A stretch of 64,000 nucleotides of DNA from Opitutales bacterium (GTDB taxonomy: Bacteria; Verrucomicrobiota; Verrucomicrobiia; Opitutales; Oceanipulchritudinaceae), in contig SLNJ01000034.1 of assembly GCA_007133065.1 (NCBI GenBank), positions 1 to 64,000 on the forward strand. The letters run 5' to 3'. A model generated the notes under the pieces. The model did no database searches. It was not told the origin of the DNA and was given only the letters and a program-made list of their open reading frames with translations. This document shows, in pieces, positions 53,555 through 62,900 of this stretch; positions within the stretch are counted from its first letter, which is position 1, and every line of letters begins with the position of its first letter. Both the position numbers and the translations under genes were made by a program.

Positions 53555-54343
53555 TCACTGCCGTCCGGTCTCGCGGACAAGTCCGCCGGAAATCTCCAGG
53601 ACCCGTCCGCAGCGCCGGGCGAGTTCGGTGTTGTGGGTCACCAGGACCAGCGTGGTGCCGGCCCGCTCATTCAACGCAAAGAGCAGTTCCTCGACGTGGT
53701 GGCTGGTGTTGGCATCGAGGTTTCCCGTCGGCTCGTCGGCGAACAGGATGCTCGGTTCGTTGATGAAGGCGCGGGCGAGGGAGACCCGTTGTTGTTCGCC
53801 GCCGCTCAGCTGTACGGGATAGTGTCCTTCCCGCTCCGCGAGACCGACTTCGGCGAGCAGTTCATGCGCCCTTTTGCGGCTGCCGCGTTCCCCGCGCAGT
53901 TCCATCGGAACCATCACGTTCTCCAGCGCGGTGAGGCTCGGCATCAACTGGAAGTTCTGAAAGACAAATCCGACCCATCGGCTGCGGACCGCGGCCCGCG
54001 CGTCCTCCCCGAGCCGTTCCAAGGCGTGGCCGGCGAGCCGCACGGTCCCCGCGCTCGGCTGGTCGAGTCCGGCGCAGAGGCTGAGCAGCGTGGTCTTGCC
54101 GCTGCCCGAAGGTCCCACGAACGCCAGCGCCTCGCCCGCCGCGACGGAGAACGTCGCGTCGCGGAGCACGGTCAGCGTGCGGCCGCCGCTCGGGAAATCG
54201 CGCCGCAGTCCGTTCACGCTGAGGATCGCCCCCGACTCCTCGACGCCCGGATCCCCGGCCGAGCCGGAGCGATGATCCGCGTCCTCGCGAAGCCGGACCG
54301 GGAACCTATCCCCGTTATTTCTGTTCTGATTCAAGGTGTTCAT
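53555..54343 (-). CDS. ybbA: ABC transporter ATP-binding protein (YbbA/LolD-like)
   Basis: The energy-providing subunit for the permease. Walker A 'GPSGSGKTT', Q-loop 'FVFQNFQLMPSL', signature 'LSGGEQQRVSLARA', Walker B 'ILFADEPTGNLD', H-loop 'VLVTHNTELA'. The usual start of the fold is 'LSVNGLRRDFPSGG', about 40 residues in. The leader contains nothing recognisable, and its ATG at 54343 overlaps the tesA start codon on the other strand. A later non-ATG start is therefore plausible. The cognate permease gene follows after about 110 bases. Confidence 0.93.
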   Translation of the reverse strand: MNTLNQNRNNGDRFPVRLREDADHRSGSAGDPGVEESGAILSVNGLRRDFPSGGRTLTVLRDATFSVAAGEALAFVGPSGSGKTTLLSLCAGLDQPSAGTVRLAGHALERLGEDARAAVRSRWVGFVFQNFQLMPSLTALENVMVPMELRGERGSRKRAHELLAEVGLAEREGHYPVQLSGGEQQRVSLARAFINEPSILFADEPTGNLDANTSHHVEELLFALNERAGTTLVLVTHNTELARRCGRVLEISGGLVRETGRQ

Positions 54344-55007
54344 GCATCCATTCCGTCAAACAACCGGCGACCGTAGAATCCTTTTCGCGGTTTTGCGAAT
54401 CATGGCCGGCCTTTTTTTGGGAGGCACTCCGACGATCGCGACCGGTGCCGCGCCGGTGATTGTATTTCTCGGGGACAGTCTGACCGCCGGATACGGACTC
54501 TCCGAAGCGGGGGCCTACCCGGCTCTGATCGAGGAGAAGATCGCGGACGCCGGGCTCGAGGGGACCGTTGTGAACGCCGGGCTCAGCGGTGAGACCACCG
54601 CGGGCGGGGCGCGGCGGGTAAACTGGGTGCTCCGCAATGACGTTGACATCCTTGTGGTCGCCCTCGGCGCCAACGACGGGCTCCGAGGGATCGATCCCGA
54701 GGATTCGAAACGCAACCTGTTGCGCATCGTGGAAGTCGCCCGCGAACGCCGGCCCGATATCCGGATTCTCCTCGCCGGGATGCAGGCGCCGCCGAATATG
54801 GGTCGAACCTACACCGACGCGTTCGCCTCGATCTTCCCGGCCGTCGCCGAGCGGGCCGGGGTCGAACTGATTCCATTCCTGCTCGAAGGAGTCGGCGGCG
54901 ACCCCGCGATGAACCTGCCCGACGGCATCCACCCGAACCAAGCCGGGCACGCACGGATCACGGAGACGGTGTGGGAACACCTGAAGGGCGTTTTGGGTGA
55001 ACGTTGA
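54342..55007 (+). CDS. tesA: SGNH/GDSL esterase (TesA-like, multifunctional acyl-thioesterase/lysophospholipase)
   Basis: A periplasmic lipase/esterase of 221 residues with the SGNH blocks: 'VIVFLGDSLTAGYGL' (nucleophile Ser), Gly in 'VVNAGLSGET', Asn in 'VVALGANDGLR', and Asp/His in 'LPDGIHPNQAGHARI'. It begins with a signal sequence (RRILFAVLRIMAGLFLGG). ATG 54342; a GTG at 54336 is also in frame. It is divergent from ybbA with overlapping start codons; in E. coli the two are also divergent neighbours. The neighbourhood conservation supports the assignments. Confidence 0.92.
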   Translation: MHPFRQTTGDRRILFAVLRIMAGLFLGGTPTIATGAAPVIVFLGDSLTAGYGLSEAGAYPALIEEKIADAGLEGTVVNAGLSGETTAGGARRVNWVLRNDVDILVVALGANDGLRGIDPEDSKRNLLRIVEVARERRPDIRILLAGMQAPPNMGRTYTDAFASIFPAVAERAGVELIPFLLEGVGGDPAMNLPDGIHPNQAGHARITETVWEHLKGVLGER

Positions 55008-55070
55008 CAGTTATTGATTGGTGGTTTCGATTGGATGGCTACACGAGCCGTAGTGGGTCGATGCGGCGTC

Positions 55071-55106
55071 GACGCCTTCCGTGACGCCTTCCGTGACGCC
55101 TTCTGT
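55071..55106 (+). repeat. 12-bp tandem repeat, three units
   Basis: Three exact or near-exact units of GACGCCTTCCGT (the last reads GACGCCTTCTGT) upstream of the DUF4838 gene. A slippage-prone microsatellite; it lies outside the gene. Confidence 0.8.
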
Positions 55107-55171
55107 CCCGGATTCTTTCTCCGTCCGGCGCCCTGCCCTCCCGCCTTCTATTCTCACTTGCAACCGCCTCG

Positions 55172-57730
55172 ATGCACCGCGCCACGGCACCATGCTTTCC
55201 GCTCGCAGTCTGCCTGTTGATCGTGGCGCTGCCGTCCAGCCTCGGCGCCGGATTCGACGTCATCCCGGCTGACGGTCCCCTCCCCACGATCTGGCTCCCG
55301 GAAGATCCCGTACCGCAGATCGAACGGGCTGCGAACGACCTGGCGGAGACCCTCGCCGACATGGCGGGGCGTCAACCCCCTCCCGTGCGGATCCGTGGCA
55401 GCACCGAACCGCCGGCACGAGGGATCCACCTCGGCGCGGCGCCCCCGGATCCCATCGTGCTGAAACACCGCCCGTCGCGCCGATCGCGTCCCTCCGGCCC
55501 GTACCTCTTTGTCTCCCCGGCACCGGTCACCGCCGACGCGCTGCCGGAATGGGAGGATCCGCACGGGGTTCGCGCGGAGGGATGGACGGACACGTGGTTT
55601 ATGGACGCGCGTGGGGAACGCTTGTACCTGTGGGGTCATGACGACCCGGCGACCGTCCAGGCGATCTACTGGTTTCTTCAACATCACGGCGAGGTCCACT
55701 GGTACCTCCCCGGGCCACTCGGTCGAGTTGTTCCCCGGCGCAACCGCTGGAGCCTGCCCGAGGCGCGTGAACGCGCCGAACCGGGATACCTTGCACGACT
55801 CCTCCGGATGGACCGGGGTGAAACGCCGGAGGGCATCTGGGCACGCCGCAACCTGCTCCGCGAGCATTTCGACTACAACCACAACATGCATCGTGTCGTC
55901 CGCGCGGAGGACTTCGACTCCTGTCCGGAGTGCTTTCCGGTCCTCGACGGAGAGCGGCACCGGCCCCGCGACGGCGCCCCGTACCTCTGGCAGCCCAATC
56001 TACTCAGCCCCGAGGTGGTGCGCCGGACCACGGAGCACGCCCGCACCCGGTTTGACGCCAACCCGCGTGCGCTCTCCTGCTCCATCTCGCTCAATGACAA
56101 CATTCACTTCGGCGACTACCCCTCCGGCGTCGATCCCCGCAAAACCGGCCGGACCTTCCGCTCCCATTACGACTACTCGAACCTGGTTTTCGCGTTCAGC
56201 AATCGCGTGGCGGACCGCGTCGCCCGCAGCCATTCCGACCGCTACCTCGGCGCCCTCGCCTACGCGGCATGGGAGAATACGCCCGATTTCGCAGTCGCGC
56301 CGAATATCGTTCCCTACCTCACGGCGGATCGCAGCCAGTGGTACGACGCGGAATTTCGTTCGAGCGACCTCGCGCTCGTTCGCGCCTGGGTAAACCGCGG
56401 GCCGCGGATTGTCGGAACATGGGACTACGCCTACGGCAGCCCGTTTGTGATCCCGCGACTGTACCTTGGCGCCACCGCGGAGAGCCTGGCCGCGCTCCAT
56501 ACGGCCGGTGTCCGCGCCTACTCCGCCGAACTCAATCCACACTGGGGATACGACGCCCCGAAGGCTTGGTTGAGCGCACAGCTGCTGGTCAACCCCCGCG
56601 CGGATCCGGACGCCCTGATGGAACGATTCTTCACGGACCTCTACGGTCCGGCAGCCCCCTCGATGCGCCGCTTCTTCGATGCTTGCGAATCAATCTGGAT
56701 GAATCAATCCGGCCCGGCGCGCTGGATCAAGTTCTACCTCGATTCCCATCAGGCGACGTTGTTCCCCCCTGCGACCCTGGAGGACCTGGACGGGATCCTC
56801 AGCACCGCGGAAGCGCGCGCGGAGACCGCCTTGCAGCGCGACCGGATCGCCATCACGCGCCGGGCCTTGGAAGCAACCCGCACGTTCGTTGCCATGCAGC
56901 AGGCATCATGGGATCTCAGCCGCAGCGCGGTCAGCAGCGCGACCGACGCGGGGACGCTCGATTCGGCGCTGGTCCGTTACGCCCGCACGCGGGCCGCCTA
57001 CTCGACGGTCCATCGGGCGATCGAGTCCGATCCTCACAACCATCGCATGGGCGCGGTCCGGTATCCCCTCGCCGAGGACCCCGTACCGCGGGTGCTGATC
57101 GCCGCCATGAACACGATCCCCGCCGGCGCGCCGCGCGGCCGGCCGGCGCGCGACTGGAAACGCATGCTGAACGACGTCGGCGAGCCGGAGTGGCAGCGAT
57201 TTCTCGGGCAGATCGCAGACGGTAGCGCCCCGGGGCCCAATCTGCTCCGCAATCCCCACCTTGAAGCGATCGCCGAGGAGCCGGCGCAAACGCATGCCGG
57301 TCCGGAGCATTGGCAGAACGCCTTCCAACCGGTCCCCGCCCTTCGCGTTCGCAGCACACCCGAGGCAGCGCGCAGCGGCTCGGCAGGGATCGAGATATCC
57401 GGCGCCAGCGGATGGCAGATCGCACAACCGTTGCCGGTCGAACCGAATACGCGGTACTCCTTCTCCGGATGGGCACGCGGATTCCACGCGCCCTCGGCAG
57501 GTGTCACCCTGCGCGTGCGCTGGTACGACGCCAACGGCGCCGTCATTCGACACAGCCGCCAGGACCGCCTGCCGCCCGGCGATCACCCCGACTGGTTCTT
57601 CCTCGCCGTCGCCGATGAATCGCCCGGGAGCGCGGCGTATGCCCTCCCCATCGTGACCATCAAGAATCAGGCCCCCGGCAACAGAACCCAAGCCACCGAT
57701 TTCGCATTCCAGGAGTGGCGGGCCTGGTGA
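55172..57730 (+). CDS. secreted DUF4838 protein
   Basis: A large secreted protein of 852 residues. It has a signal peptide (HRATAPCFPLAVCLLIVALP, then SSLGAGFDV), an N-terminal domain with 'PQIERAANDLAETLADMAGR' and 'YLWGHDDPATVQAIYWFLQH' (alpha-glucuronidase N-terminal-like), and a TIM-barrel-like DUF4838 core ('SCSISLNDNIHFGD', 'LAYAAWENTPDF', 'GTWDYAYGSPFVIPR', 'YSAELNPHWGYDAPKAWLSA'). The C-terminal 150 residues look like a carbohydrate-binding beta-sandwich ('PVEPNTRYSFSGWARGF'). It is a probable glycoside hydrolase of uncertain specificity. The N-terminus is fixed by the signal peptide. Confidence 0.85.
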   Translation: MHRATAPCFPLAVCLLIVALPSSLGAGFDVIPADGPLPTIWLPEDPVPQIERAANDLAETLADMAGRQPPPVRIRGSTEPPARGIHLGAAPPDPIVLKHRPSRRSRPSGPYLFVSPAPVTADALPEWEDPHGVRAEGWTDTWFMDARGERLYLWGHDDPATVQAIYWFLQHHGEVHWYLPGPLGRVVPRRNRWSLPEARERAEPGYLARLLRMDRGETPEGIWARRNLLREHFDYNHNMHRVVRAEDFDSCPECFPVLDGERHRPRDGAPYLWQPNLLSPEVVRRTTEHARTRFDANPRALSCSISLNDNIHFGDYPSGVDPRKTGRTFRSHYDYSNLVFAFSNRVADRVARSHSDRYLGALAYAAWENTPDFAVAPNIVPYLTADRSQWYDAEFRSSDLALVRAWVNRGPRIVGTWDYAYGSPFVIPRLYLGATAESLAALHTAGVRAYSAELNPHWGYDAPKAWLSAQLLVNPRADPDALMERFFTDLYGPAAPSMRRFFDACESIWMNQSGPARWIKFYLDSHQATLFPPATLEDLDGILSTAEARAETALQRDRIAITRRALEATRTFVAMQQASWDLSRSAVSSATDAGTLDSALVRYARTRAAYSTVHRAIESDPHNHRMGAVRYPLAEDPVPRVLIAAMNTIPAGAPRGRPARDWKRMLNDVGEPEWQRFLGQIADGSAPGPNLLRNPHLEAIAEEPAQTHAGPEHWQNAFQPVPALRVRSTPEAARSGSAGIEISGASGWQIAQPLPVEPNTRYSFSGWARGFHAPSAGVTLRVRWYDANGAVIRHSRQDRLPPGDHPDWFFLAVADESPGSAAYALPIVTIKNQAPGNRTQATDFAFQEWRAW

Positions 57731-57890
57731 CTCCGCGCGGTTACGGGGTGCCTTCCGTCCTCCCTCTTCTCTCCGAGCCGCACGCACGACGATCCGATGC
57801 CGGCTTCTGTCTCCTCCGTCCTCTGTGCTCCGTCGTGTCCGACCGTCCGACCGTCCGACCGTCCGACAGTCTGCCTTCGGGCCTCTGACT

Positions 57891-58223
57891 CTACCGCACC
57901 CGGTTGCTCGGGACCCATCCGCGCGCGCCGGAGGCATCGCGACACCACAACCAGCCGCTCTCCTCGAATTCGACCTCCAACACGTCTCCCTCGCGAATCG
58001 AAAGCTCGGTTCCGTCGAAGTCGCCGCGCGCCACACAAGATTCGCCCTCCCGATCAAGCAGCCGCTCCGGAAACCAGCCTCCCAGCCCACGGGCGTTGCT
58101 GCACCAGATCCAGCCGTGCCACTCGTCATCCCAGCGCACCGGAGTCAGCCGATCCCCGGTCTTCACGATCAAGGGCTCGGGATAGGCCGCGTCATAGTCT
58201 TCGATTGCAGTTACGGTTCGCAT
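57891..58223 (-). CDS. tandem SH3-domain protein
   Basis: A small protein of 110 residues made of two SH3-like domains: 'YPEPLIVKTGDRLTPVR..WHGWIWCSNARGLGGWFPERLL' and 'GTELSIREGDVLEVEF..GWLWCRDASGARGWVPSNRV'. Each carries the Trp pair and the C-terminal Gly-Trp-Val/Phe-Pro typical of bacterial variant-SH3 domains. No signal peptide is visible from the ATG at 58223, so it is probably cytoplasmic. The function is unknown; peptide binding is likely. Confidence 0.78.
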   Translation of the reverse strand: MRTVTAIEDYDAAYPEPLIVKTGDRLTPVRWDDEWHGWIWCSNARGLGGWFPERLLDREGESCVARGDFDGTELSIREGDVLEVEFEESGWLWCRDASGARGWVPSNRVR

Positions 58224-58915
58224 ACTCGTGTCATTGCCATGAAACCCGCAGTCTACGGGGATTCCGGCCGTGGAATCCAGCACAAGAATCGCACGGATTC
58301 GTCCATCCCCAGAACACCGGGGGGCGGGAGCAGGCGCCCGATTTGCATGAACACGCAATTATCGCTGAATTTTTGCTTTCCCCGAAAGAAATTTGCGCGA
58401 TTTTCGCGAAATTTCGCTGACTTTTTTTTGGGGAACCTTTTGGCCGATTTCCTTACTTATTCTCCGTCAATCACTTCGAACACGACCACAGACGTTGCGG
58501 ATTTCTCTGATTTTTCTTGAACTTTTCCCGATTTTTGCGATCGTAATGAGCATCACATGATTTTTCCCGAAAGGGAGTTTTGGGGTAACACTAAGGAGTA
58601 GTGAAATAGAAAATAATGGCGGGCCGCTTAGGGGTAGGCGGCCCGCCTTTTCTGTACCCCCTTCTCGGACTTCCCTGGTCCCGGCTGCCTGAAACGCGAA
58701 AACGCGCGCGTCTTACACAATCCATGCGACGATCCATGGTTTGAGCAGCCTTTTTCTGAACCATCGATTTCATCGATGGGAGGAGCGGCCGTTTGCCCCG
58801 CTACGGAGGGTAGAAGGAGAGTCCTCCGCCTTCCTGAACCAACGCCACGTTGGGATTGCGTAATCACCGGTATCGAACACACTTTCGGGACAATGATTAA
58901 CCGCCATCGAACACC
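58224..58915. other. AT-rich non-coding island with terminator
   Basis: About 690 bases between divergent genes, with markedly lower GC from about 58360 to 58620 (runs such as TTTTTCTTGAACTTTTCCCG). It contains a perfect palindrome GCGAAATTTCGC (58406-58417) followed by a T8 tract, a plus-strand TTGAAC at about 58517, and the terminator at 58618-58651. No protein is evident. It is a candidate for a small RNA gene. Confidence 0.55.
58618..58651 (+). terminator. Rho-independent terminator
   Basis: A perfect 10-bp stem, GGCGGGCCGC with GCGGCCCGCC, 10-base loop, followed directly by TTTT. The stem is entirely GC. No plus-strand protein gene precedes it in the AT-rich stretch upstream, so it may end an RNA gene. 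Confidence 0.8.
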
Positions 58916-59857
58916 ATGCCGGAACTGACAGGAATCACATCGCAACATCCCGCAATCCAGTCCTGGGAGGTCGGGCCGTCACGCTTCCGCGTGCTCCCTG
59001 AGTACGGCGCCCGCCTGATGGACTGGCGCATCGCGCTTCCCCGGAGCGCCGAACGCACGGTCATTTACTGGCCCGAAGACACGGGCTCGGTCCCGCTCTC
59101 CGAGGTCCGCGGCGGAAACCCGATCCTTTTCCCGTTCTCCGGACGCTGCACGCACGAGGGATCCGGCCATCGATGGAAGACGCCGGACGGAACCGTCCGC
59201 GATATTCCGATGCACGGGATCGCCCGCCAGGGTCGTTTTCAAGTCGTCGAGACCGATGGATCCGGCTTTGTCGCGGAATTCCATCCCGACGACGACGCCC
59301 TGGCGAGTTATCCTTTCGCGCACACCTTTCGCGTCAGCTACCGTTTCTCCGAACTCGCCTTCACCGCCACCTTCACTCTGGAGAACCAGGACCGCCTCCC
59401 GATCCCGTGGGCCGCCGGACATCACTTCTATTTCCAACTCCCCTGGCACCCGGAGAGTGGGCGCGAGCACTACCGGATCCTGGTCCCGTCGAAGCACGCT
59501 GTCCGGCTCAGTCGCGACGGAGTCCTCACCCGGGATCCGGAGTATGTGCCGGAAGCGCTTCCGGCGGACCTATCCTTCGCCGATCCAGCGCAAATCAACC
59601 GGATATTCATGAAATGGAGGTCCGGAATCATCCGCTTCGGGCCGCGAAACGGTGAGGAGGACGTCGTCGTGCAGATCGGAGAAGGCGGCAAGCCCTCTCC
59701 GATTGTTTCTCTGGTCACGTGGACCGAGTCTCCCGAATCCCCTTTCTACTGCGTCGAACCGTGGATGGGACCTCCCAACGCCCCTGGCACCGGCAAGGTT
59801 CACTGGGTGCGACCGGGTGCAACCGCAGCTTTCGACGTCACGGTGCGCCTGGCGTGA
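58916..59857 (+). CDS. aldose 1-epimerase-like protein
   Basis: A galactose mutarotase-like beta-sandwich of 313 residues. 'GGNPILFPFSGRC', 'DIPMHGIARQGRFQV' (conserved His), 'GHHFYFQLPW' and 'YCVEPWMGPPNAPGTG' (catalytic Glu region) fit the GalM/YeaD group. It interconverts anomers of aldoses or sugar phosphates; the substrate is not certain. Start ATG 58916, cytoplasmic. Confidence 0.88.
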   Translation: MPELTGITSQHPAIQSWEVGPSRFRVLPEYGARLMDWRIALPRSAERTVIYWPEDTGSVPLSEVRGGNPILFPFSGRCTHEGSGHRWKTPDGTVRDIPMHGIARQGRFQVVETDGSGFVAEFHPDDDALASYPFAHTFRVSYRFSELAFTATFTLENQDRLPIPWAAGHHFYFQLPWHPESGREHYRILVPSKHAVRLSRDGVLTRDPEYVPEALPADLSFADPAQINRIFMKWRSGIIRFGPRNGEEDVVVQIGEGGKPSPIVSLVTWTESPESPFYCVEPWMGPPNAPGTGKVHWVRPGATAAFDVTVRLA

Positions 59858-59926
59858 TCCCGGTTTGGTCGGTGGTTTGGGATTGCGACGTGACAGCCCG
59901 CGATCCGGACGGGCAGTCGCGCGATC

Positions 59927-62900
59927 TCAATCCGGCTGTACTCCGGCATGCCCGTGCAGCGAGGCGAGGATCCGCTCCACATGCTCCGGATTGAGTCGTT
60001 CAGCCGCGAGGTCGTCGGCGACTGCGGCGAGGACGCGCACCCGAAGTTCCTCCGGCGGCAATGGCACGGCGTTCGCCAGGTAACCGTTCTCCTCGAAATA
60101 CGCGCGCAGCCCCTCCGTATTGCTCTTACGCCATCGGCTGACGCGTCCCGCCTCCAGTTCCTGAATGAGCGCCGCGGCGTCTCCGTTCAACGTTGCCGCC
60201 AAGGCACTGACTTCGTTGATGAACGTCTCCGAAACACACCCGGAATCTTCGAGCACCGCCCGATCGACCGGCTTGCCGCGTCCGATTCGCCACAACCGGC
60301 AGGCCTCCTCTACCGCACGAGCCGCAGCGCTCGCGCGGTGGGGGATCCCGTCGCCCTCAGGGACGAGCCCGTGGCCGCCTTGACACATCAGTGTGCGAAG
60401 CTGGAACCACGTAACGATCCGCAGCCGAAGCAGTCGATGCAGGGCCTGCGCGTCATCGAGCAGGTGCCAGAGGTGAACCTGGTCAATCGATTCCGAGGAT
60501 GGGTCGAGATTCGGCACGCCGAGTGCATGTCCGTAATCCTCGTAATCCATTCCGTCCGGTGCAATCGGCTCGGGGGATTCGACCGCGATGGTTTCCAGCG
60601 GCCGATTTTTCGCTGTCGACAACCGGCGCACCTGCGCCAGGTCGATCACCGCATGGGGGACGTCGGCCCGGGCCAGCCGCGTCTCCCACTTGGCGATCTC
60701 ATGGTGTTGGGCGGTGAAATAGAAAACCTGTCGGCCCTCGCGAGCGACCGCGATCACGCTGTCGATAATGAGGTCGGTCCGCGCGTCATCACTCGTTCCC
60801 AGGGCCTCGTCCAGGAGCAGCGGCAAACGCACGCGCTCGTCCCGTTCGAGGAAGGCGAGGCGGACGGCCATCAGGGTCTGGACGCGTTCCCCGATCGACA
60901 GGTGCTCCACCGGACGAGCCGGCTCGGTGCCGGCCCGGGCTTTGAACACCGGCGGATCGTCCCGATCGTCCAGGGTAAGCTCAAGGCTTCCGAGGGTGAA
61001 CCGGGCGAGCAGTTCGTTGGCGCGCTGGAAGACCTCGGGACGCGATCGCTCGACGGCCTCCTCGCGTACCCAGTCTGTGAGTACCGATCCCGCCACCGCA
61101 CGCTGGTTCCCGTCTCGGGCGCGAGCCAGGTTCGCTTCCGCCGCATCCCGGGCCCGCAGGGCGTCCGAGAGATCGTTCCCGCGTTTGGCGTTCTCGATAT
61201 CCCGCTCGATCCCGGCTATACGCTCGGTTAGATTGTCCCGGGTTTCAGCAAGATCCCGCTGTTCCTGGATTTTTCGCTCCAGTGTTTCCCGGTCCATCTT
61301 CAGGAGATGCTCGTGTCCTGCCAGCGCCCTGCGCTGGTTCTCGCGCACAGCCTTCTTCTCGGCGAGCTCCCCGGTCAGTTTTTCGTACTCGGGCCGTTGT
61401 TTGAGCCATGCGTCAAGCTGGTGCGCCCGCTCGTCGTCCAGACCGAGTCGTTCGAGGATCGCACGGCGCTCGGAAGCCAGGCGCTTGAGCTCCGGCGCCA
61501 CCGATTCATCGAGCTGCCGCCGGGCTTCGGTTCGTTCGCGGGAGGCCGTCTCGTAGTCCTTCTGACGCGCCTCGAGATCGCGAACCGCTTCCGCGGCGGC
61601 TTCCGCCGAATCGACCCGATCGTACCCGTGCGGGCCGATCGCCGTGTTGATGCTCTCGAGCAGGGTGTTGCGTTCCTCGGTAATTCTCTTGTGCTGACCG
61701 GTTTTAACCGCCACGTCATCATGACTGCGCTGCCAGGCGCTGATGTTGTCAACGAGCAGCGGAAGCCATTCATCGGCGACGCGGATCGCGATCCCGAGCC
61801 GATCGGCCAGCCGGGCCCGCTCCGCCTCCAGCTCATCCTCGCGCCCCGCGAGCGATTGCCCATCGACTTCGAGCTCACCGAGCCGCCGTTGTCGCTCCGC
61901 TTCCTGTTCGGAGGCATGGGCCAGTCGAACGAGCCGCCCCAGGAGATCCGCAACGGCATTCTCCTGCCACGAATCCGGAGGCGGCAGGTCGGTGGACTCA
62001 TAATCCTGCTGATAGACGCGCCTGGCACCGGTGCCGCGTTCCGCAGCGGGTCGACGGCGCACCCACCAATCCGCACCGAATACCAGGGGGCCGAACAACG
62101 CCGCGAGGATCCATGCTCCGTGGTGTACCCCGGCGAGCACGGTCGCCAGAAACACGATTGCACCCGCCGCTGCGGCGATCGGCCAATGAACCCGCCCGGA
62201 CGACGCGGGGGCCGGTTCCGGGGAAGCGAGCCAGTTGGACAATAGGGCGATTCCCCGGGTGATCGCATCGCGATCGTGGAGCGAACCTTCCTCATCCGGT
62301 CCCGATTGCTCCAACCTCCGCCTGCGTTCATCGAGGACCTCCCGCTCGGCGCGATCGTGCTGCACCCGGCGGGCGAACGGACTCAGCTCTCCGATCTCCA
62401 CCCGGTCGACGCCCTCCAATCGTTCGCGGTCGATGTGTCCGTCCAGCCGCTGCCAGGCTTTCCGCTCCCGAACCTGCGCTTCCTCCAGTTTTTCTTCGAT
62501 CCCCCTGAGTTCGGTCTCGACGCTCTTGAGCCGGTCGACACGCGAACGAACATCACGAAAAACCGCCGGATCGATGCCGCTCTCCGGCAATCGGGTCTCC
62601 GCCAGCATTGTCGCCGCTCGTCGAATACGCTCCTCTTCCCGGTCGCGGTGATTTTCGTTTGCCTGCATCTGTTCGTCGATGCGATCGAGCCGCGCCCGTT
62701 CATCCCCGCGCAGCCGGGATACACCTTCCGGAATCGTCCCGAGTTTCGATTCAATCGCGCCGCAGGCCTCGTCCGCCAGGCAGTAATCGCGCACCTTCTC
62801 GAGGCGGGCTAATTCCTCGTGCGCTTCAATCGCGGTCTTGCGATCGCGCCGGAGCGTTTCAAGATGTGCCGCCTCCTGTTCGATCTCCATTTGCCGCCGG

